Shown piece after piece: positions 1-5,802 of a stretch of 6,990 nucleotides of DNA. The notes under the pieces are model-generated. The model saw only the letters and a list, made by a program, of their open reading frames with translations. It ran no database searches and was not told the origin of the DNA. Origin of the DNA: an uncultured Erysipelotrichaceae bacterium. GTDB taxonomy: Bacteria; Bacillota_I; Bacilli_A; RF39; UBA660. Position numbers and translations under genes: made by a program. The first letter of the stretch is position 1; the number at the start of each line of letters is the position of its first letter. Location: assembly GCA_902803795.1 (NCBI GenBank), contig CADCRC010000069.1:1-6990 (forward strand), written 5' to 3'.

Positions 1-168
1 AATATAAGCATATACATTATAATCCATTAATCCTTTAAAAGTACCAGATAAACTACTCATTAAATTAGATGACAAATTAGAATAACCAATTGTTATTCCC
101 ATAAACAATATAACTATAATTATTGTAATAATTAATCTTTTGTTTTTTTTATTGATCATACATTTCAT
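1..168 (-). CDS. Unrecognised exported or membrane-anchored protein, N-terminal part only
   Basis: The first 56 codons of a minus-strand gene are visible; the rest lies beyond the left edge. The start ATG at 168-166 is set by an AGGTGAT ribosome site at 180-174, five bases upstream. The protein begins with a short basic stretch (MKCMINKKNKR), then a hydrophobic segment at residues 12-27. It continues with a Ser/Asn-rich stretch (GYSNLSSNL, then MSSLSGTF). This fits a signal peptide or signal anchor that places the remainder outside the cell. No Ala-X-Ala cleavage site is obvious and there is no lipobox, so an uncleaved anchor is plausible. It has its own candidate promoter and follows a terminator, so it is probably transcribed separately from the gene at 251-1063. 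I do not recognise the family from this fragment. Confidence 0.7.
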   Translation of the reverse strand, partial: MKCMINKKNKRLIITIIIVILFMGITIGYSNLSSNLMSSLSGTFKGLMDYNVYAYI

Positions 169-200
169 ATACTATCACCTATATTATTCTATTTAAATAA

Positions 201-229
201 ATTATAACATTATATTTACTCAAAAACAA
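201..229 (-). promoter_or_regulatory. Extended -10 promoter for the gene starting at 168
   Basis: Reading the minus strand, TGTTATAAT (209-201) is a perfect extended -10 (TG-n-TATAAT). A weak -35, TTGTTT, lies at 229-224, 17 bases upstream. The ribosome site of the downstream gene begins at 180, leaving a short leader. A second TATAAT at 215-210 overlaps this region. Confidence 0.5.
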
Positions 230-236
230 GAAAAGC

Positions 237-262
237 AAAAAAAAAGTTGATTAAACAACTTT
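237..262 (-). terminator. Intrinsic terminator overlapping the 3' end of the acidic-tail membrane protein gene
   Basis: On the minus strand, AAAGTTG (262-256) pairs with CAACTTT (249-243) around the six-base loop TTTAAT. The 3' arm runs into nine T residues (245-237). The loop contains the TAA stop codon of the gene at 251-1063, so the last codons of the coding sequence form the left arm. The stem is short (7 bp) and A/T-rich, but the T-tract is good and the position is right. Confidence 0.65.
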
Positions 263-1063
263 ATTTTCACGTAATTCCTTAAGAGTACTTATAAAATCAT
301 CTGTTGATTTAACCTGCTTATCAAATTTATCATAATCAGCAGTATTTTCTAATTCTAATTGAGAACTCTCTATTCCATAAACTGGTGAAATAACTGGAGA
401 TGGAATATATTTACCTCTTACATCACTTTTTATCTCAACTTCATCAATTACTTTTATATCATCTTCATCAACTGTTTTATCAAGTTCATCTTTAATCATT
501 TTATCAAATGTTTCTAATGATATAGGAGTATCATTATCTTCTTCATCTTTCATTATATTTAATTGATTAGTTCTTTCTAAATATTCATCTATACTTATTA
601 TTGCAGTTCTTTCTTGTTCCTCTTCAAAAGATGTATGAACTTCATTTATATCAAGTACCTCTTTTTCTTCACTCTTTTCTAATTCTTGAGTTAATAACTC
701 TAATTCTTGAATAGCCTCTTTCTTATTTAATTCGATATCATTATATTCTAATTCTAAATCATTACTCTCAGAAACATTTGTAGAAACTTCCTCAGAATCA
801 TAAGATAAATCAAATTTCTCAACTAACTTATCTTCCTTATTTTCTTTATTATCTATAGTTTCAACTAATGGTCCAAGTTTTTCTTCTTGTTCCTCAACCT
901 GTTCTACCAATTTATTTAATTCTTTAGTATTTAATTTCTTTTTACGTTTATGATAATTTTTATCAACTAAAAATACAATTAAAAACAATACAAAAGCAAC
1001 AGCCAAAATAACATATACAATTATCATTTCATCACTACTTAAAAATTCAATTGTCTCTAGCAC
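251..1063 (-). CDS. Single-pass membrane protein with long acidic cytoplasmic tail, function unknown
   Basis: This 270-residue protein has a short acidic N-terminus, one hydrophobic helix at about residues 13-33, and a basic cluster just after it (KNYHKRKKK). By the positive-inside rule the N-terminus is outside and the roughly 230-residue remainder is in the cytoplasm. That tail is very rich in Glu and Asp. It has short coiled-coil-like stretches (about 46-65 and 114-135) and a distinctive Pro-containing motif, PSPVISPVYGI, at residues 221-231. The start is GTG at 1063-1061, eight bases after AGAGGTGA (1079-1072). An upstream in-frame GTG at 1075 lies inside that ribosome site and is rejected. 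The topology resembles division or scaffold proteins such as EzrA or ZipA, but I see no sequence evidence for those families. It is divergent from the two-component genes. Confidence 0.8.
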   Translation of the reverse strand: MLETIEFLSSDEMIIVYVILAVAFVLFLIVFLVDKNYHKRKKKLNTKELNKLVEQVEEQEEKLGPLVETIDNKENKEDKLVEKFDLSYDSEEVSTNVSESNDLELEYNDIELNKKEAIQELELLTQELEKSEEKEVLDINEVHTSFEEEQERTAIISIDEYLERTNQLNIMKDEEDNDTPISLETFDKMIKDELDKTVDEDDIKVIDEVEIKSDVRGKYIPSPVISPVYGIESSQLELENTADYDKFDKQVKSTDDFISTLKELRENKVV

Positions 1064-1071
1064 TTTACTAT

Positions 1072-1079
1072 TCACCTCT
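1072..1079 (-). promoter_or_regulatory. Ribosome binding site that decides the GTG start at 1063
   Basis: AGAGGTGA on the minus strand lies eight bases before GTG 1063-1061. The GTG at 1075-1073 is part of this site and has no spaced ribosome site of its own, so the longer reading is unlikely. Confidence 0.6.
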
Positions 1080-1197
1080 TAAATAAATTTTATCATACAA
1101 AATATAATTTTGAAAAAAAATCCACTATTTTTTCTATATATTTTTTTTATTTTACAATATCAATTTTATAAAAGTATTATTATATAACAAAATTAAC

Positions 1198-1269
1198 AAA
1201 TGTATTTTACATTTATATACACTATTATTTTACATAACAATTTTCTAATATTTCACATATTTTACATAA
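1198..1269 (+). promoter_or_regulatory. Cluster of TTTTACAT-type repeats and a dyad upstream of the two-component operon
   Basis: TTTTACAT occurs at 1205-1212, 1228-1235 and 1260-1267, with a variant TTTCACAT at 1251-1258. The first three copies in order (1205, 1228, 1251) start exactly 23 bases apart; the last starts 9 bases after the third. The first copy lies in a perfect dyad, AAATGTA-TTT-TACATTT (1198-1214). A further TTTTACA is at 1150-1156. The last two copies overlap or abut the -35 element. OmpR-family regulators typically bind short direct repeats near their promoters, so these are candidate operators for the adjacent response regulator. The assignment is inference, and the motif is cheap in AT-rich DNA. 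Confidence 0.45.
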
Positions 1270-1281
1270 TTCTGCTATAAT
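1252..1281 (+). promoter_or_regulatory. Promoter of the two-component operon
   Basis: TTCACA (1252-1257) matches the -35 consensus at 5 of 6 positions. An 18-base spacer leads to TATAAT (1276-1281), preceded by TG at 1273-1274, which makes a perfect extended -10. A start point near 1288 would give a short leader that begins close to the AAGGAG ribosome site at 1290. Confidence 0.7.
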
Positions 1282-1305
1282 ATATATCTAAGGAGTGACA
1301 AAAAT

Positions 1306-1971
1306 ATGAATATATTAATAGTTGATGACGAAGAAAAAATATGTGATGTTATAGTAGAATATTGCAACAAAGAAAAATATAATACAGATGTAGCATATAA
1401 TGGTCAAGAAGCTCTAGAAAAAATAAACAAAAAAAACTATGATTTACTAGTACTAGATATAATGATGCCCAAAATGAGTGGATTTGAATTACTAAAAAAA
1501 TTAAAAAACAATAAAAAAATACCAACAATTATCCTATCAGCTAAAGATCAAGAATATGATAAATTAGAAGGATTTGAACTAGGAATAGATGATTATATAA
1601 CAAAACCATTTTCACCACGTGAACTAATAGCTAGAATAAAAGCCATCCTATCTAGAACAAATAAAGAAAAACAAGAAATATATAAATATAAAGAACTAGA
1701 AATAAATAGAAAAGCTCATTCTATAAAAATAAACAACAAACAAATAAATATTACACCAAAAGAATTTGAAATATTAATATATTTAATAGATAATAAAGAA
1801 ATCGCAATATCAAGAGAAGAACTATTATCTAAAGTATGGGGTTATAATTTTTTTGGAGATGATAGAACAGTAGATACACATATAAAAATGTTAAGACATA
1901 ATTTAAAAGAATATAGAGATTTAATACAAACAGTAAGAAGTATAGGATATAAATTTACAGATGAAACATAA
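1306..1971 (+). CDS. OmpR/PhoB-family (VanR-like) response regulator
   Basis: This 221-residue DNA-binding response regulator is of full normal length. The receiver domain (about 1-118) shows the acidic pair D7-D8, the phosphoacceptor D51 in LVLDIMMP, S78 in the Thr/Ser position, and K100 in the TKPF motif. A winged-helix effector domain (about 127-218) ends with the family signature RTVDTHIKMLR (residues 187-197) and the YKF wing. On phosphorylation by the kinase encoded next to it, it should bind direct repeats and activate or repress transcription. The start ATG at 1306 has AAGGAGTG at 1290-1297 upstream. Its stop overlaps the kinase start by 11 bases, so the pair is cotranscribed and probably translationally coupled. 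Its codons are strongly A-ending (I count 23 ATA among 28 Ile codons), unlike the minus-strand genes. The exact orthologue cannot be named from sequence alone. Confidence 0.95.
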   Translation: MNILIVDDEEKICDVIVEYCNKEKYNTDVAYNGQEALEKINKKNYDLLVLDIMMPKMSGFELLKKLKNNKKIPTIILSAKDQEYDKLEGFELGIDDYITKPFSPRELIARIKAILSRTNKEKQEIYKYKELEINRKAHSIKINNKQINITPKEFEILIYLIDNKEIAISREELLSKVWGYNFFGDDRTVDTHIKMLRHNLKEYRDLIQTVRSIGYKFTDET

Positions 1972-3316
1972 TAGTATTAAAATAATAATATGGAAATTCT
2001 TTCTATTATTCTCTTGTCTAATATTAATACTTCTTTGGTTATTTCAAATCTTATTTCTACCTAAATATTACGAATTATCAAAAAAGAAAGATATAAAAGA
2101 AGTGTCTGAAATAATATTAAAAAACAAAAATAAAAACAACCTAGAAAATACAATAAATAATCTAAGTTATAAAAATGAAATGTGTATAGAAGTAATAGAT
2201 AAAAACTACTATACTCTATTCTCATCAAGTTTTTCTAATAAAGGATGTCTAATCTCATCACATAATGGTTATTATAAAAGAGACTTTATAAATTCAAATA
2301 ATAAAAATAAATATTATAAAATAAAAAATAAAGATTTCAACAATACAACATTAATATATGCTTTTAAATTAAACAATAATTATATATTTATAAATACATC
2401 AATTGATCCTATAGATAGAACTATAACTATTTTAAGAAAACAACTAATTATAATAAGTATAATAATATTAATATTATCATTTATATTATCATATTTTATA
2501 TCAAATCATCTATCTAAACCTCTAACTGATATAACAAATGATTCAAAAAAACTAGGAGAAGGAAAATATAATGTAACATTTAAAAAATATAAAATAAAAG
2601 AATTAAATGAATTATCAAACACTCTAAATAAAACAGAAAACAAACTAGCTAACATAGATAAATTACAAAAAGACCTAATCGCAAACACATCTCACGATTT
2701 AAAAACACCTCTGACAATGATCAAAGCATATGCAGAAATGGCAAAAGATTTACATAAAAATACAAACAAAATTGATAATGATATGAATATAATTATAGAT
2801 GAATCAGATAGATTAACACAACTTGTAAATGATATATTAGAATTGTCTAAATCTCAAAATATAGATAAACTAAAATTAGAAACATTTGACATAATAGATT
2901 TAATACAAACAACTTTAAATAAATATAATTATTTAATAGAACAAGAAAATTATATATTTAAATTTATACATAAAAATAAACAAATAAATGTTATAGCAGA
3001 TAAAGAAAAAATTAATAGAGTTATATATAATTTAATAACAAATTCTATAAACAATTCACAAGATAAAACAATAATAATAAAAATAACTAAAAAAGACACA
3101 ATACTAATAGAAATAATAAATAAAGGAAACATAAATGAAAAAGAATTAGAACATATATGGGATAAATATTATTCTAATTCTCAAAATCATAAAAGAAATA
3201 CTAATAACACAGGTCTAGGTCTAACAATAGTAAAAAACATATTAGAAAAGCATAATTTTAATTATGGAATAAAAAATGAAAAAGATAAAACAATTTCATG
3301 GTTTGAAATAAAATAA
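1961..3316 (+). CDS. Membrane sensor histidine kinase, partner of the upstream response regulator
   Basis: This 451-residue kinase has two transmembrane helices (about 10-33 and 162-181) flanking an extracellular loop of about 125 residues, then a HAMP linker (about 183-232). The dimerisation domain carries the H-box around H245 (TSHDLKTPL). The ATP-binding domain shows the N-box (VIYNLITNS, N357 and N361) and the G2 box (NTGLGLTIVKNIL, about 416-427). The G1 box is degenerate: the usual DxG aspartate is Asn (N387 in NKGN). This variation is seen in some active kinases, so activity is likely but not certain. The sensor loop has two cysteines (C75, C96) that could form a disulfide; the ligand is unknown. 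ATG 1961 overlaps the regulator's stop and has only a weak ribosome site, which suggests translational coupling. An intrinsic terminator follows the gene. Confidence 0.94.
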   Translation: MKHNSIKIIIWKFFLLFSCLILILLWLFQILFLPKYYELSKKKDIKEVSEIILKNKNKNNLENTINNLSYKNEMCIEVIDKNYYTLFSSSFSNKGCLISSHNGYYKRDFINSNNKNKYYKIKNKDFNNTTLIYAFKLNNNYIFINTSIDPIDRTITILRKQLIIISIIILILSFILSYFISNHLSKPLTDITNDSKKLGEGKYNVTFKKYKIKELNELSNTLNKTENKLANIDKLQKDLIANTSHDLKTPLTMIKAYAEMAKDLHKNTNKIDNDMNIIIDESDRLTQLVNDILELSKSQNIDKLKLETFDIIDLIQTTLNKYNYLIEQENYIFKFIHKNKQINVIADKEKINRVIYNLITNSINNSQDKTIIIKITKKDTILIEIINKGNINEKELEHIWDKYYSNSQNHKRNTNNTGLGLTIVKNILEKHNFNYGIKNEKDKTISWFEIK

Positions 3317-3330
3317 AAAATGTATAATAT

Positions 3331-3359
3331 AAACCCCGTTTCTTAGAAACGAGGTTTTT
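3331..3359. terminator. Bidirectional intrinsic terminator between convergent genes
   Basis: Arms 3331-3342 and 3346-3357 form a 12-bp stem with a three-base loop (TTA), strikingly G+C-rich for this region. On the plus strand it has one C/A mismatch (3336 with 3352) and runs into five T residues (3355-3359), ending the kinase operon 15 bases after its stop. On the minus strand the mismatch becomes a G-U wobble, so the hairpin is fully paired there, but its T-tract is interrupted after TTT. It can therefore serve both the kinase and the sortase transcripts. Confidence 0.9.
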
Positions 3360-3361
3360 AT

Positions 3362-4318
3362 TTATATTTCAGTTTCACTAATTAATTTAGCATGTACTAC
3401 AATTCTTCCAGTATTATCAAAATTACAAGTAGATAAAGTTAACAGCTTATCATCAACTCCAACACTTTCATTAATTTTTGTCTGATTTCTACCAACCAAA
3501 GTATCAATAAATGACTTATATTCTTCATTATCTCCAAATGTAGTTTGCAAATAATAAACTTCAGTCTTAATCTCATATATAGAAAATATTTTAAATACAT
3601 ATTTCTTTTGATCAGTTAATATAATTATAGATTTATCAGAATTATTTAAATATTTATTCTTCAACATATTAGGTATACTACCAAAAGCAGTATTATTTAA
3701 TAAATTATGTCCATAAATAATATTATTAGAACTTAATTGATTAATATTATTTCTATAATCCATAAATACCCAACCATCTGTAGTAAAAGATTTATAAATA
3801 TTATGATTTAAATAATAATCATTATCTTCACTTTGTACAATAGGATAATTAATACTAGTAGAATCAACACTAATCCATCCAATAACATCTTCATTAGTTA
3901 ACTTTAAATCATTAACTGATACTTCATCCAAACTATAAGAAGAATATTTTCTATATAAATTATTATCTTCTTGAGTAGATACAGCATTATCATCCAAAAC
4001 ATTATTATCATTAATCTTTTTAGTTACAGAAATATCACTCAAATATTTAGAATTATTTACATTAGCAACAGGAATCTTATAAACCATATCAAATATCATA
4101 GAAAACCCAACAACATATATACATAGTAGCATAAAAAATTGAGGTTGTCTTTGTCTCATCTTAAAATGATCAATAACTTTATCTACTCTCTTACTTCTTT
4201 TATTAAATAATTTAAAAATAAACTTATTTAATAAATCAAAAATTCCTACAAAATAAGAATAAAACCCATAAGAAAATATAGATAAAAAACTAAATATTTT
4301 TTTTAAAATTTTCTTCAT
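3362..4318 (-). CDS. Class B sortase (transpeptidase) with an extended membrane N-terminus
   Basis: This 318-residue cysteine transpeptidase should join surface proteins to the cell wall or to each other outside the membrane. The catalytic domain (about 140-316) matches class B: NEDVIGWI and INYPIVQ near 142-162, then YYLNHN, the catalytic His204 in YGHN, Cys298 in TLSTC, and Arg305 in the GRIVVHAKL strand. All three key residues are present. It is longer than the common class B length of about 230-260 residues. An amphipathic, aromatic-rich segment (about 7-39) and a very basic linker (40-59) precede the hydrophobic helix at about 60-78, followed by a low-complexity Asn/Asp-rich stalk (about 85-125). 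ATG 4318 has AGAGGA six bases upstream. The gene lies 21 bp after the beta-helix gene, surely in one transcript. No substrate with an LPXTG or NPQTN-type sorting signal is visible in the window. Confidence 0.93.
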   Translation of the reverse strand: MKKILKKIFSFLSIFSYGFYSYFVGIFDLLNKFIFKLFNKRSKRVDKVIDHFKMRQRQPQFFMLLCIYVVGFSMIFDMVYKIPVANVNNSKYLSDISVTKKINDNNVLDDNAVSTQEDNNLYRKYSSYSLDEVSVNDLKLTNEDVIGWISVDSTSINYPIVQSEDNDYYLNHNIYKSFTTDGWVFMDYRNNINQLSSNNIIYGHNLLNNTAFGSIPNMLKNKYLNNSDKSIIILTDQKKYVFKIFSIYEIKTEVYYLQTTFGDNEEYKSFIDTLVGRNQTKINESVGVDDKLLTLSTCNFDNTGRIVVHAKLISETEI

Positions 4319-4339
4319 AATAATTCCTCTTATTAATAA

Positions 4340-5707
4340 CTATTCTTCAAAACTTAAACATTCAATAGAAGAATCAACAACTTTTTCACCAATAATAACT
4401 GGATTAAAATCATTATCTTCTAATACATCAATAACCATATCTTCTTTTTCATTGTCATCAATTTCAACACTAATATTTTTTAATTCACTAATATTTTCAA
4501 CTCTTTTAGTAACAACTTTTCTACTTTTAAATTTAACAAATAAACCAGTTATAAATGAAACAATCAAAACACCTAACAAACTCTTATAAATAATCATTGT
4601 AGAAAAAGCATTCTTTAAAACATTTATATTAATAAAATAAATATTTTTTTTATCACTACCCTTTAGTAAAACATTACCTAAATTCATAGAATAAACTTTA
4701 CCATTATCTATTTTAATAGAATCACTATTAATAGCATTCCAATTAATATCATCATAATTATCTAAAATATTATTTAAATTCTTTGTTTTATTTAATCCCA
4801 TAGTAATAGTTTTATATACAACATTATCAACATAAATATGTCCACTATTTTCAACTAAAGAACTCTTTTCAATATCTTCCCAATCATTATCATATCTACA
4901 ATAAACCAAAGGTTGATTATAAGGTGTACCAGTAGAATTCAAATCTTTTAATTTTGAACTTTTAATTTTTAAAATAGAAGAATTGAATTTATCTACATTA
5001 TTATACATATCATCTCTTATATCATTATAATTAGATCTAATAGAATCATCTGTAGTTTCCAACTTAACATTAGTATATAAAACAGAATCATCAATACTAC
5101 CATCTACTATTCCATTATCATTAAAAACATATAAACCAGTATTTAATGAATTTGATATAACAGATTTATTTATTTTTAATAAATTAGAATTATAAACTCT
5201 TATAGTATTATTAAAATAATTATCTTGAAAAGAAGAATACTCTATAGATACATTTTTTGAATTAATATCTAAAAAAGTATCATCACTAATTTTAAAATCA
5301 GTAAAATCACAATGAGTTATTAATACACTATCACTTTCAAGCTCAACTTTCTTAGTATTATTTACTTTTATATTAATATTATCCATACTAATAGATTTAG
5401 ATTTAATTTTTATATTATCTTTAGATAAACTAATAATAGTATTTTTATTACCAACAAAATTTATTTTAGAAACAGTATCAATATCTTTATCTAAAACAAA
5501 TTCATTACCAGATAGATTAATAGTAATAGTATCTTGATCATTATAATTTCTAACCCCAATTACATCAATTACATCAGATAAACTCTTATATTGACAATAA
5601 TCTTGACAAATGTCATATGTATCAGTACTAGAAAAAGTATTTTTCATAATTAAAGAAGTTATACAAACCATAATTAAAACTAAACTAAAACATTTAATCT
5701 TATTCAT
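4340..5707 (-). CDS. Surface-exposed beta-helix plus Ig-like membrane protein with cytoplasmic tail
   Basis: This 455-residue protein starts with a hydrophobic segment (about 6-24) acting as signal peptide or anchor, then a Cys pair (C34, C38). Residues about 60-295 are rich in short beta-strand/turn repeats with many Asn, Asp, Ser and Ile residues, typical of right-handed parallel beta-helix proteins. Residues about 296-365 resemble a bacterial Ig-like (Big2-type) domain: TITMGLNKTKNLNNIL, then NWNAINSDSIKI, DNGKVYSM and VLLKG. A transmembrane helix (about 376-392) follows, then basic residues and a 60-residue acidic cytoplasmic tail. There is no sorting motif before the helix, so it is not a classical sortase substrate. 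ATG 5707 follows AAGGTGAT at 5720-5713; an in-frame GTG at 5716 lies within that site and is rejected. The sortase gene follows after 21 bp. Any carbohydrate-binding, lytic or adhesive role is unproven. Confidence 0.8.
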   Translation of the reverse strand: MNKIKCFSLVLIMVCITSLIMKNTFSSTDTYDICQDYCQYKSLSDVIDVIGVRNYNDQDTITINLSGNEFVLDKDIDTVSKINFVGNKNTIISLSKDNIKIKSKSISMDNINIKVNNTKKVELESDSVLITHCDFTDFKISDDTFLDINSKNVSIEYSSFQDNYFNNTIRVYNSNLLKINKSVISNSLNTGLYVFNDNGIVDGSIDDSVLYTNVKLETTDDSIRSNYNDIRDDMYNNVDKFNSSILKIKSSKLKDLNSTGTPYNQPLVYCRYDNDWEDIEKSSLVENSGHIYVDNVVYKTITMGLNKTKNLNNILDNYDDINWNAINSDSIKIDNGKVYSMNLGNVLLKGSDKKNIYFININVLKNAFSTMIIYKSLLGVLIVSFITGLFVKFKSRKVVTKRVENISELKNISVEIDDNEKEDMVIDVLEDNDFNPVIIGEKVVDSSIECLSFEE

Positions 5708-5712
5708 CTCTA

Positions 5713-5720
5713 TCACCTTA
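5713..5720 (-). promoter_or_regulatory. Ribosome binding site that decides the ATG start at 5707
   Basis: AAGGTGAT on the minus strand, followed by a five-base spacer and ATG 5707-5705. The GTG at 5716-5714 is part of this site. The same AGGTGAT core precedes the gene starting at 168. Confidence 0.7.
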
Positions 5721-5725
5721 ACTAA

Positions 5726-5747
5726 ATTATAACAAACATATATTATA
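5726..5747 (-). promoter_or_regulatory. Candidate promoter of the beta-helix/sortase unit
   Basis: Two TATAAT boxes lie on the minus strand, at 5747-5742 and 5731-5726. The second is a perfect extended -10 (TGTTATAAT, 5734-5726), but a start from it would fall almost on the ribosome site at 5720. The first leaves a better leader but has only a weak -35 (GTGATT region, about 5769-5764). No good terminator is seen after gpsA, so some read-through from upstream is also likely. Confidence 0.45.
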
Positions 5748-5769
5748 ATAGAGCATACTAAATAATCAC

Positions 5770-5796
5770 TTTACAAACTAAAATGTAAAATTTACA
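5770..5796. promoter_or_regulatory. TTTACA/TGTAAA dyad upstream of the beta-helix gene
   Basis: TGTAAA-A-TTTACA (5784-5796) is a perfect dyad, with a further TTTACA at 5770-5775, all within the 95-bp gap between gpsA and the beta-helix gene and just upstream of its -10 boxes. Read on the minus strand it contains TTTTACATTT, the same ten bases as at 1205-1214 upstream of the response regulator gene. It is a candidate operator for that regulator (inference). Confidence 0.4.
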
Positions 5797-5802
5797 ATAA
5801 AA

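Noticed and set aside
1061..1075. GTG at 1075 as start of the acidic-tail protein
   Set aside because: It lies within the AGAGGTGA ribosome site, and no spaced ribosome site precedes it; GTG 1063 fits better.
1252..1269. WalR-type box (TGTWAH-N5-TGTWAH) upstream of the response regulator
   Set aside because: The half-sites TGTGAA and TGTAAA on the minus strand are only three bases apart, not five, so the classical WalR spacing is not met.
2506..2688. Open frame of 60 codons on the minus strand inside the kinase gene
   Set aside because: It is fully antisense to the conserved HAMP/H-box region and has no recognisable domain; a by-product of composition.
2950..3132. Open frame of 60 codons on the minus strand inside the kinase ATPase domain
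   Set aside because: It is antisense to a conserved domain. Its hydrophobic Ile/Leu-rich translation is what the AT-rich complement of Lys/Asn/Ile codons gives.
4530..4580. C-terminal sortase sorting signal in the beta-helix protein
   Set aside because: No LPXTG, NPQTN or similar motif precedes the transmembrane helix, and the tail after it is about 60 residues, far too long.
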